DNA from: Parvicella sp041583015
GTDB lineage: Bacteria > Bacteroidota > Bacteroidia > Flavobacteriales_D > Parvicellaceae
Direction of reading: 5' to 3'
NCBI GenBank assembly: GCA_041583015.1
Contig: JBFHGR010000156.1
Span: 1-6,332, forward strand
DNA length: 6,332 nt
Position numbers and translations under genes: made by a program. Below the pieces are notes generated by a model. It searched no databases and had not been told where the DNA came from. It was given only the letters and a program-made list of their open reading frames with translations. This document shows positions 1 to 4,833 of this stretch, piece after piece. The stretch's first letter is position 1; every line of letters begins with the position of its first letter.

Positions 1-346
1 AATGATGACCCAAATGGTTGGCGCTGCCCTGGATATGGTGGACCCCGATTTTATAAAAGATGCAGTAATTGAGCATAAAGAAACAGCCGTAAAATTCATC
101 TCTGACTATGCAGCCCAACACATAGAATTGGAAGATAAAGAAGTTTACAGATCAGTAATGCTGTATGAAGGCGAAAATCCAAAATCAAAATTTGAAGATA
201 AGAATACTATCATAGTGTTGTTGGTGACTTTGGATGCAAGTTTAAATGTAGTAAGGAGAGTTAAATACTTTGATCTAAAAGAAGTATTGGTAGAATTGAA
301 CTACGATAATTTGTTAAATAAGGTTAAAGAAAAGTTGCATGGATAA
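1..346 (+). CDS. Uncharacterised protein, 5'-incomplete at the window edge
   Basis: The frame is open from the first bases and ends at TAA 344-346. Two ATG codons at 2 and 5 could serve as starts, but the left edge cuts the gene, so the true start is probably outside. The visible 114 residues are a hydrophobic, mostly helical beginning followed by an alternating hydrophobic stretch (around residues 68-86, reading IIVLLVTLDASLNVV) that looks like paired beta strands. There is no signal peptide, transmembrane helix or catalytic motif that I recognise. It overlaps the next gene by 8 nt, which implies translational coupling in one operon. If the window is circular, this is the C-terminal part of the gene running off the right edge, giving a joint product of 268 residues. 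Function unknown. Confidence 0.7.
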   Translation, partial: MMTQMVGAALDMVDPDFIKDAVIEHKETAVKFISDYAAQHIELEDKEVYRSVMLYEGENPKSKFEDKNTIIVLLVTLDASLNVVRRVKYFDLKEVLVELNYDNLLNKVKEKLHG

Positions 347-1052
347 AATAGATGAAAATATCCAGGAAGAAGTAGAAGATACTTCCTCTAATCCTTTGGA
401 TAATGTAGAAAGTGGTTTTAATCTCGATGATTTTGTAAAAGAAGCAAAAGAAACTCCCAAACAAGACTACACCGAGCAATTAGAGCAGTCTACACCTGTA
501 GAACATCATGATAATGATGATACTCATAATGGTGAAGGACCAAAGGAAGGTGCTAACACAGAAGCACAAAATCGTAAACAAGCCGAACGTCTTGTAAAGA
601 TTTCAGACCGTTTGTTGAGTTTTGGTATTTCCCTATTTGCTATGGAAGAGGACAGTACCATGTTTAGAGCCAAAGAACATGAACTAAAAGATATTATTGA
701 AGATGCCACAGAGATGATGACAGATAGTGGCTCATCTTTTAGAGTTCCACCATGGTTAGCACTTGTTTTAGGTATATTACTTGCCTATATGCCTGCCTTG
801 GCCAATGCACGTAAAATGCGTAAAAAAAACAAAGCAGCAGAAGCCAAAAAGCAACGTGAAGCACAGGTCAAAAATAGACCCGAAGTAGTTCCAGTAGACA
901 GACGTCAACCTGCAGAAACATTTGAAGATGTGGAGGAAGTAGTTGAAAAAAAAAAGGTGAGAAAATGTGAACGATGTGACGAACCGCTTAAACCTACACA
1001 AAAGAAGTACTGCAGCAATATTTGTAAAATGAAAAAACTTAACGACAAATAG
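339..1052 (+). CDS. Single-TM protein with acidic N-terminus and C-terminal zinc ribbon
   Basis: This is a 237-residue protein with a clear modular build. Residues 1-75 are acidic and low-complexity, and residues 78-125 look helical. One transmembrane helix follows at about 137-157 (PPWLALVLGILLAYMPALAN), then a Lys/Arg-rich stretch at 158-180, a second acidic patch at 190-203, and a C-terminal zinc ribbon with C210, C213, C225 and C229 (CERC...YCSNIC). That four-cysteine pattern is widespread in small bacterial zinc ribbons. The basic flank after the helix predicts a cytoplasmic or particle-interior C-terminus that could touch nucleic acid. The ATG overlaps the end of the preceding gene, and the ATPase starts one base after the stop, so it is probably a virion membrane or assembly protein. 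Codons just before the ribbon include a 10-A run (946-955). No named family is recognised. Confidence 0.8.
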   Translation: MDKIDENIQEEVEDTSSNPLDNVESGFNLDDFVKEAKETPKQDYTEQLEQSTPVEHHDNDDTHNGEGPKEGANTEAQNRKQAERLVKISDRLLSFGISLFAMEEDSTMFRAKEHELKDIIEDATEMMTDSGSSFRVPPWLALVLGILLAYMPALANARKMRKKNKAAEAKKQREAQVKNRPEVVPVDRRQPAETFEDVEEVVEKKKVRKCERCDEPLKPTQKKYCSNICKMKKLNDK

Positions 1053-1053
1053 T

Positions 1054-1713
1054 ATGGCAAAAGTAAGAATGGGCGAAATCATTATTCTTTCCGGTACTAA
1101 TGGCACTGGAAAGAGTACGGTTATGAAAAAACTTTTGGAAATTAATTCCAGAAACATAGTCATTCCTGCCAATCCATATGATAAAGCATGGTCTAGTTTT
1201 CCAAAATTGAAGCCAAAACATAGATTTGTCCTGGACAAAAAAGACCCCAAACAAAAGCGCCAAATAATGGATTGGTACATACCAAATTTGAACACTTTTA
1301 AAGGTACAAAAGTCTTAGACGTTACAGAAATGGAAGCAATGGATGAAGATCCTCGAATCATCTTCAAATACTTATGCCACAAGTTTAATAATGGTGGTTT
1401 TTTTGTTGATGATTATAAAAACTACATACATTCTGCAGGTACACTACCTAATTACGTGACCAGAATCTTTAGAGATAGACGTCACAGAATGTTAGACATC
1501 TTTATGGCCAGTCATTCATTGAGTGATGTAAATGGTGAGTTTATACAGTTCAATCCTAAGTTATTGATATTCAAAGTAACACGAACGCTAACACAAAGTG
1601 TTAAAGATAAATTTGAAAATCATAAAGAATTAGATCAAGTTATTGCAAGAGTGAAGAAAAAAGCAAGAACCAATCCTTATTACCACGAATTATTCATACC
1701 AAACCCCCTATAA
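1054..1713 (+). CDS. P-loop ATPase, probable genome-packaging ATPase (FtsK/HerA type, P9-like)
   Basis: This 219-residue protein has a textbook Walker A motif at residues 14-22 (GTNGTGKST), preceded by a hydrophobic strand (EIIILS). A Walker B-like strand ending in two aspartates lies at 115-120 (GFFVDD). Arginines at 140, 142 and 143 are followed by a polar sensor-like segment at 148-156 (DIFMASHSL), in the order expected for FtsK/HerA-superfamily ATPases. Length and simplicity fit the packaging ATPases of tailless membrane-containing phages (PRD1 P9 and relatives), which push genomic DNA into preformed capsids. Filamentous-phage Zot proteins share the fold but usually carry a transmembrane helix, and none is seen here. 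The gene lies in a tight operon, 1 nt after the zinc-ribbon gene and 1 nt before a two-TM gene, and the neighbouring membrane proteins support the particle-assembly reading. The ATPase call is firm; the packaging role is inferred. Confidence 0.82.
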   Translation: MAKVRMGEIIILSGTNGTGKSTVMKKLLEINSRNIVIPANPYDKAWSSFPKLKPKHRFVLDKKDPKQKRQIMDWYIPNLNTFKGTKVLDVTEMEAMDEDPRIIFKYLCHKFNNGGFFVDDYKNYIHSAGTLPNYVTRIFRDRRHRMLDIFMASHSLSDVNGEFIQFNPKLLIFKVTRTLTQSVKDKFENHKELDQVIARVKKKARTNPYYHELFIPNPL

Positions 1714-1714
1714 A

Positions 1715-2020
1715 ATGAACCCACTAGACAATTTACAACAAGGTAAACTTCCAAAAATAGAACCTTCACAAAAAACATATATCCAAGAGCCACCAATTTT
1801 GCAAAATAAGACCTTCACAATTATTGCAGTGAGTTTTATTGTATTGGTTGTTATTGCTTTGTTTTTTGTTATGCCATTTATTATTTATTCAGTATTCAGC
1901 CCAACAATTTGTTACTGTTATATTCTTATGGAGTTTATTGTAATCTGGAGTTTATTGGGTAAAAAGTGGATGAAATCCAAAAGAAGAAAAAAAAAAAAGT
2001 CCAAGATTTCAGAAGCGTGA
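1715..2020 (+). CDS. Small two-TM membrane protein ending in a Lys-rich tail; probably frameshifted
   Basis: The uninterrupted frame gives 101 residues: a soluble N-terminus, a long hydrophobic helix at about 34-60, a second at about 64-82, then a run of Lys/Arg (83-97). Basic residues at the end of the second helix suggest a C-terminus on the cytoplasmic or particle-interior side. The start ATG is one base after the ATPase stop. The Lys-rich tail is encoded by 12 consecutive A (1987-1998). After this run the annotated frame ends quickly at TGA 2018-2020, while the frame reached by losing one base stays open to 2114 and is strongly basic (see the adjacent entry). A likely membrane component of a phage particle. 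Residues 2-10 (NPLDNLQQG) resemble residues 18-26 of the zinc-ribbon protein (NPLDNVESG). No family recognised. Confidence 0.75.
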   Translation: MNPLDNLQQGKLPKIEPSQKTYIQEPPILQNKTFTIIAVSFIVLVVIALFFVMPFIIYSVFSPTICYCYILMEFIVIWSLLGKKWMKSKRRKKKKSKISEA

Positions 2021-2114
2021 CAAACCCATACGAGTGGTAAGAGGTGTAAGAAATAACACCACAAGAATATTAAACCAACGCCAAAAGCGTAGAGATTATA
2101 GAAGAGCTAATTAA
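1998..2114 (+). other. Out-of-frame basic C-terminal extension of the two-TM protein
   Basis: From the end of the A12 run, the frame at 1998-2114 encodes 38 residues extremely rich in arginine and lysine (SPRFQKRDKPIRVV... ending QKRRDYRRAN) and stops at TAA 2112-2114. There is no ATG in this frame, so it must be reached by frameshift or slippage, or the A run has a length error. Removing one A (or adding two) fuses it to the two-TM protein and gives about 132 residues. Its stop codon coincides with the first bases of a leader repeat (2112-2135). In the second copy of that repeat (2509-2532) the first three bases are also the stop codon of the preceding gene. That parallel is the best argument that this is genuine coding sequence. 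A basic tail could bind packaged DNA; this last point is inference. Confidence 0.55.
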
Positions 2115-2135
2115 TAACTCCAAAAACCAAAACAA
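2112..2135 (+). repeat. Gene-leader repeat, copy 1
   Basis: A 24-nt leader (TAATAACTCC then AAAAACCAAAACAA) lies directly upstream of the ATG at 2140. Copy 2 at 2509-2532 differs at one base, and its first three bases are the stop codon of the preceding gene. The A-rich, C-dotted composition fits Bacteroidota translation leaders, where A-rich upstream sequence replaces a Shine-Dalgarno. Confidence 0.7.
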
Positions 2136-2139
2136 GAAA

Positions 2140-2511
2140 ATGACGAAAGTATTTAATGTAAAACATGATAGTGTTTATGTGTTTTTTAATGAGAACATAG
2201 TTCATTCTCTAAAAATACCCAACGAAAAAGTTCCGGACAAGATATATTTACAAATTACAGATAGATTTGGCCATTCATCTTCTCATGATTCTAGGTTAAT
2301 TTCACCTTATAACCTTATGCATGATGAACTATTGGTTTTGCCTGGTTCTAAATTAAGTAAACATTCAGTTCTTAAGGTTGAGTTAATTGACGTTGCTAGT
2401 AACAGCAATACACTTTTGAAATACTCTTATCAATATGAAATAAAAAAGTATGATGATGCAGTTCAGAAAGCAATACTTAGATCATTTAATGTAAGCACTT
2501 TTAATAATTAA
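2140..2511 (+). CDS. Small beta-rich protein, possible minor virion protein
   Basis: The gene encodes 123 residues from the ATG at 2140, which lies 4 nt after a leader repeat. There is no signal peptide, transmembrane helix or cysteine. Residues 10-105 alternate short hydrophobic beta-strand-like segments (YVFFNENIV, KIYLQITD, ELLVLPG, VLKVELIDV, LKYSYQYEI) with polar turns, which suggests a compact beta sandwich. The C-terminal 20 residues look helical (DDAVQKAILRSF). Such a profile would suit a capsid vertex, spike or cement protein, but no motif proves it. It sits downstream of the ATPase and membrane genes on the same strand and is followed by another gene with an almost identical leader. 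No family recognised. Confidence 0.72.
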   Translation: MTKVFNVKHDSVYVFFNENIVHSLKIPNEKVPDKIYLQITDRFGHSSSHDSRLISPYNLMHDELLVLPGSKLSKHSVLKVELIDVASNSNTLLKYSYQYEIKKYDDAVQKAILRSFNVSTFNN

Positions 2512-2532
2512 TAACCCCAAAAACCAAAACAA
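2509..2532 (+). repeat. Gene-leader repeat, copy 2
   Basis: This is a 23-of-24 match to the leader at 2112-2135. It starts on the stop codon of the preceding gene and ends immediately before the ATG at 2533. A partial third copy (2846-2866, AATAATTCC then AAAAACC) precedes no gene and instead runs into the left arm of the terminator at 2857-2897. Confidence 0.72.
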
Positions 2533-2832
2533 ATGGCAAAAAAAGAAGAAAATAACGATAAATTTTCATTTAATTATGAAAATAACGGTAAAGAAGTTTC
2601 AGCAATTGCAACTCAAGAAAGAAAAGAAGATAGTACTATCGTGTATTTCACGATAAGCGCAAAAAAAGAACCTAATAAGTATGAACTTATAGAGGAACCA
2701 AAGGCACCTACTAAGGAAATGACACTAGAGGTTAAATTAAGTATCAATGCTAATGAGAATATATTTGGGAAATCCGAACACATATTAAATATTAGAAGTT
2801 TGTTGATTAATTATCTGGATAGAAGGTTTTAA
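2533..2832 (+). CDS. Small acidic/basic mixed-charge protein of unknown function
   Basis: The gene encodes 99 residues and is the last plus-strand gene before the terminator at 2857-2897. It has a charged, disordered-looking N-terminus (AKKEENNDKFSF). Alternating hydrophobic residues follow, suggestive of beta strands (VSAIATQ, STIVYFTISA, MTLEVKLSINA), and then a helical end (HILNIRSLLINYLDRRF). It has no cysteine, signal peptide or membrane helix. The start is fixed by the adjacent leader repeat, which abuts the ATG directly. Position and expression pattern link it with the preceding 123-residue protein, and both may be structural or regulatory proteins of the same element. I recognise no family. 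Confidence 0.68.
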   Translation: MAKKEENNDKFSFNYENNGKEVSAIATQERKEDSTIVYFTISAKKEPNKYELIEEPKAPTKEMTLEVKLSINANENIFGKSEHILNIRSLLINYLDRRF

Positions 2833-2856
2833 TCATTTAACAAAGAATAATTCCAA

Positions 2857-2897
2857 AAACCAAAAAGACTACTCAATTTGAGTGGCCTTTTTGGTTT
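2857..2897. terminator. Strong bidirectional intrinsic terminator
   Basis: The left arm AAACCAAAAAG (2857-2867) pairs perfectly with CTTTTTGGTTT (2887-2897). After one mismatch a second 7-bp helix follows (2869-2875 with 2879-2885, one G-T wobble) and closes a 3-nt loop. The right arm supplies a T run on the plus strand, and the A-rich left arm supplies one on the minus strand. It lies 24 nt after the last plus-strand gene and insulates it from the intergenic region. Confidence 0.85.
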
Positions 2898-2910
2898 AGA
2901 TAACGGACTT

Positions 2911-3012
2911 GAATATGAAACGGCAGGGTAACACCATTGAAGCCGCACTTAGGACGCTTGAAACATAGGTTCGGGTGCAATAATAGTAGAAGGCATCTGC
3001 TGTTTTATATTT
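2911..3012 (+). ncRNA. Candidate structured RNA or ssDNA element closed by a long stem
   Basis: AATATGAAACGGCAG (2912-2926) can pair along its whole length with CTGCTGTTTTATATT (2997-3011): 13 Watson-Crick pairs and two G-U wobbles, with one further G-U possible at 2911/3012. Both wobbles have G on the left and T on the right. They therefore pair on plus-strand RNA or ssDNA but would be A-C mismatches on the minus strand. The enclosed 70 nt is richer in G and C than its surroundings and can form small inner hairpins, for example GGT/ACC at 2927-2935 and GAAAC/GTTC at 2960-2972. No promoter was identified, and no known RNA family is recognised. It may instead be a replication origin or packaging signal. 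Confidence 0.4.
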
Positions 3013-3014
3013 TA

Positions 3015-3054
3015 TGTTGTGCTTAACAAAGTGGCGTTTTAATGAAGCACAACA
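3015..3054. repeat. Perfect 10-bp inverted repeat with 20-nt loop
   Basis: TGTTGTGCTT (3015-3024) and AAGCACAACA (3045-3054) are exact reverse complements. No T run follows on either strand, so it is not a standard terminator. The AAGCAC of its right arm recurs in the loop of the next hairpin (3088-3093), which would allow alternative pairing. It is a candidate origin, recombination or processing structure. Confidence 0.65.
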
Positions 3055-3062
3055 AAAATAAA

Positions 3063-3105
3063 AAATGACACCTTAAAACATGCCGGCAAGCACTAGGTGT
3101 CATTT
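3063..3105 (-). terminator. Probable intrinsic terminator of the lipoprotein gene
   Basis: AAATGACACCT (3063-3073) pairs perfectly with AGGTGTCATTT (3095-3105), giving an 11-bp stem. On the minus strand the hairpin is followed directly by a T-rich tract (complement of 3051-3062, mostly A), as expected for a terminator of minus-strand transcription. The 21-nt loop is unusually long and contains the palindrome TGCCGGCA (3081-3088), so the element may have a second role. Confidence 0.6.
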
Positions 3106-3111
3106 ATCAAA

Positions 3112-3129
3112 AAACACGATGAAGTGTTT
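3112..3129 (-). terminator. Weaker upstream minus-strand terminator hairpin
   Basis: AAACAC (3112-3117) pairs with GTGTTT (3124-3129) around a 6-nt loop. On the minus strand the stem runs into a six-T stretch. It lies 59 nt past the lipoprotein stop and would form a tandem terminator with the hairpin at 3063-3105. The stem is short, so confidence is modest. Confidence 0.4.
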
Positions 3130-3188
3130 ATGTTAGTTTAGCATTGTGAATATACAATTTTTACTACTTAAATACAAGTATTAATATT

Positions 3189-3986
3189 CTAAAATACCCA
3201 TTCTACGTAAAATACCATTGTTAACGAAGTAGTACTAACAGTAAAAGTGGAAGGAAAACCACTAGCCTTTGAGTTAGGTTTAAAATAAAATCCAGTCATA
3301 AAGTCGTCTGCATCTACAGTGTCATAGTCCCAAATAGAAAAAGTCCAGTTATTACCTGGTGTATTAATTGTAGCAGGAAAATCAGTTTGATAAGTCAATG
3401 ATCCACCAGTTACATCAGAGTAATAACCAGTAATAAAATCTGTGTTGTTGGCAGTAGTGCCACTGTTTATACTTATGTAAACATCTGCATTAGAAGATGG
3501 GTCCCATAATGAACCACCAGAAGTAGTAGGATAAGAAGTTACTGTTATTTTATTTATCTTCATAGCAGTTGGTGTGAGTACTGTGGCACAATCACTTCCA
3601 GAGTACCCAGGAGGACAATCACAATTTCCATTTACACAAGTACCTCCATTGTAGCAAGTAACTCCTGCACATAGATCATTGTCTAATATTGTGATATTTC
3701 TTGTTGTTATGTCTGTAGTTTTTCCTTTTTTGCCTGTAGTTTTTAGACTTACTGTGTAATTACCTGGTTCTGTATATGAATGAGAAGGATTCTCTAAAAA
3801 ACTGGTTTCACCATCCCCAAAGTCCCAATCATAACTATATGCTTCATAAGAGCATGAAGCATTAAATTGGATTTCCTCTAGTCTTTCTGTTTCATACGTG
3901 GATGCTTCCCAGCATGATATTGTTTCTTTTTTGCAGCCAGTTAAGGCTATCATTCCAATTATTAATACTGTAATTCTTGTTTTCAT
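3189..3986 (-). CDS. Surface lipoprotein with PKD, EGF-like and C2-like domains
   Basis: This 265-residue protein has a lipoprotein signal peptide: basic start MKTR, a hydrophobic core, and lipobox LTGC with lipidated C18 followed by KK. A PKD-type beta sandwich spans about 36-101 with the diagnostic WDFGDG (54-59) and HSYTEPGNYTVSL (69-81). An EGF-like module with six cysteines (106, 111, 117, 122, 124, 133; NGGTC, CPPGYSGSDC) follows. The C-terminal 125 residues look like a C2-like sandwich (FSIWDYDTVDADDFM, 216-230), which often follows EGF modules in Bacteroidota lipoproteins. The protein should sit on the outer membrane or in the periplasm and bind partners rather than catalyse a reaction. 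It is the only minus-strand gene, with its own promoter and terminators, inside an otherwise phage-like gene set. It is therefore probably a cargo (moron) gene that could alter the host surface or block superinfection. Domains are seen; the role is inferred. Confidence 0.88.
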   Translation of the reverse strand: MKTRITVLIIGMIALTGCKKETISCWEASTYETERLEEIQFNASCSYEAYSYDWDFGDGETSFLENPSHSYTEPGNYTVSLKTTGKKGKTTDITTRNITILDNDLCAGVTCYNGGTCVNGNCDCPPGYSGSDCATVLTPTAMKINKITVTSYPTTSGGSLWDPSSNADVYISINSGTTANNTDFITGYYSDVTGGSLTYQTDFPATINTPGNNWTFSIWDYDTVDADDFMTGFYFKPNSKASGFPSTFTVSTTSLTMVFYVEWVF

Positions 3987-4012
3987 AATAACGTAATTTT
4001 TTAGTGTTTCCG

Positions 4013-4020
4013 CAAAAATA
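4013..4020 (-). promoter_or_regulatory. Bacteroidota-type -7 promoter box for the lipoprotein gene
   Basis: Read on the minus strand this is TATTTTTG, an exact match to the Bacteroidota sigma-ABfr -7 consensus TAnnTTTG, and it lies 26 nt upstream of the lipoprotein ATG. A TTTG is present upstream but only about 12 nt away, shorter than the usual 19-21 nt spacing to the -33 box, so the -33 element is weak or unidentified. Confidence 0.5.
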
Positions 4021-4083
4021 CAACAATTACGCCAAACATTTACGTATATATGTTGTAAAATCTAACAGTTTGGTATTACGTAA
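4019..4083. promoter_or_regulatory. Possible operator region with repeated TTACG motifs
   Basis: This divergent intergenic stretch contains TTACG at 4027-4031, TTACGTA at 4040-4046 and the palindrome TTACGTAA at 4076-4083. It also has a 7-bp inverted repeat (TACAACA 4019-4025, TGTTGTA 4051-4057). It overlaps or adjoins the lipoprotein promoter and lies upstream of the capsid candidate, so a repressor or switch binding here could set both directions. No regulator gene is seen in the window. Confidence 0.35.
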
Positions 4084-4086
4084 CAT

Positions 4087-4118
4087 ATTGTTTTTAAGTT
4101 CCTAACGCTTCAAATTTG
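4087..4118 (+). promoter_or_regulatory. Weak candidate promoter for the capsid gene
   Basis: ATTG (4087-4090) and CAAATTTG (4111-4118) are separated by 20 nt, the spacing of Bacteroidota -33 TTTG and -7 TAnnTTTG boxes. Each box departs from consensus by one base. A start around 4122-4125 would give a short A-rich leader to the ATG at 4156. Some promoter is expected here because the upstream gene is divergent. Confidence 0.3.
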
Positions 4119-4155
4119 TATCCGTTATTAATTACAAACTAAAAAACAGAAACAA

Positions 4156-4758
4156 ATGGCGTTTAATACCCCAACAATAAAAAGAAAAGCAGTAATCAGT
4201 AAGGTTAATGCAGGAGATCAATTGGTGCCAACAGTATCATTCAATGATCAAAAAGTAAATTCTATTGGTACAGTTGCAAAATTGGCCAATGGTAGAGTGA
4301 GAAAGAACATTCTTAAAAACATCACAGTTGTTTTGGACAACACAGCTGGAGAAAGTTCAGTAAATTATATTTTGAATGATTACACTGGTGTAATTGCATT
4401 TGCTAATGGTGTGACTGCATCGTCTCCAACAAGCGCATCTGTTACTCCTGCTATCATGGAGAAAGTGCTTAATGTTGCTCCTATCGAGATCAAAGCAATC
4501 AATTACCAGGTAGAAGTATCTCAATCTCAATTTTCAGAAGCATTCGAAGTTCTTTCTGGTGACATTGACAAATCAAGAGATGTGTTAATCCTTGATCCTT
4601 CTGCATACAAAAGAAACAATGCTTTTGATAGCAAATTGTTGACTTTAGAATTTGAAGAGCCAATTAAACTATCATGGGACCAATCTATTTTCATGACTGT
4701 TCAAGCAGGTGAAAAAGTGACATTGACACTTACTCCGTCTGCAGCAGCAAACAGATAA
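4156..4758 (+). CDS. Candidate major capsid protein (beta-rich virion protein)
   Basis: This gene encodes a 200-residue soluble protein without signal peptide, cysteine or transmembrane helix. It has a basic N-terminal arm (IKRKAVISK, 8-16), then many alternating hydrophobic segments separated by Gly/Asn/Ser/Thr turns (KNITVVLDN, GVIAFANGVT, IEIKAINYQVEVS, RDVLILD, KLLTLEFEEPIKLSW, EKVTLTLTP), the profile of an all-beta sandwich such as a jelly roll. Its transcription unit is distinctive: it follows a divergent intergenic region and is closed 23 nt after the stop by a very strong terminator, as expected for the most abundant particle protein. At 200 residues it would fit a single jelly roll rather than the larger double jelly-roll capsid proteins. 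No sequence motif identifies it, so the capsid role rests on context and composition. A spike or other structural protein is the main alternative. Confidence 0.5.
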   Translation: MAFNTPTIKRKAVISKVNAGDQLVPTVSFNDQKVNSIGTVAKLANGRVRKNILKNITVVLDNTAGESSVNYILNDYTGVIAFANGVTASSPTSASVTPAIMEKVLNVAPIEIKAINYQVEVSQSQFSEAFEVLSGDIDKSRDVLILDPSAYKRNNAFDSKLLTLEFEEPIKLSWDQSIFMTVQAGEKVTLTLTPSAAANR

Positions 4759-4781
4759 TAAATCCTTTCCTTCAAACAGAT

Positions 4782-4816
4782 AAAAAGCCAACCAAATTGA
4801 TTGGTTGGCTTTTTTT
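4782..4816 (+). terminator. Strong intrinsic terminator after the capsid candidate
   Basis: AAAAAGCCAACCAA (4782-4795) pairs perfectly with TTGGTTGGCTTTTT (4801-4814) around loop ATTGA, and the T tract extends from 4810 to 4816. The next gene starts only 17 nt later with no room for a good promoter, so downstream genes probably depend on partial readthrough. This would set a high ratio of the upstream product to the downstream ones. Confidence 0.9.
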
Positions 4817-4833
4817 CCTAAAAACAAAGCACA

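Noticed and set aside
777..1382. A 201-residue minus-strand frame rich in hydrophobic residues
   Set aside because: It lies antisense to the zinc-ribbon and ATPase genes, which have clear domains. Its hydrophobic look is the usual shadow of Lys- and Glu-rich coding sequence.
1054..1713. ATPase as a filamentous-phage Zot/pI protein
   Set aside because: It has no transmembrane helix, and the surrounding genes do not include a tiny signal-peptide coat protein or a pIII-like adsorption protein. A Zot relationship cannot be fully excluded by eye.
2915..2968. An ATG-started 17-codon frame in the intergenic region
   Set aside because: It is very short, has no coding support, and lies inside the long-range stem structure, where an RNA or DNA role explains the sequence better.
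2966..2982. GGTTCG resembling a tRNA T-loop
   Set aside because: No flanking 5-bp T stem, acceptor stem or anticodon arm can be drawn around it.
2911..3012. Retron-type non-coding RNA closed by a1/a2 repeats
   Set aside because: The closing stem is suggestive, but there is no reverse transcriptase gene in the window and no clear msd hairpin or branching motif.
3021..3054. GCTTAAC next to the hairpin as a possible integron attC core site
   Set aside because: The matching GTTRRRY core at the far end and the paired inner boxes are missing, so a cassette recombination site is not supported.
4041..4068. A dif-like site for XerCD integration (TATATATGTTGTAAAA)
   Set aside because: It resembles one dif arm only loosely and lacks a convincing partner arm. 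The bases are better explained as an AT-rich promoter or operator region.
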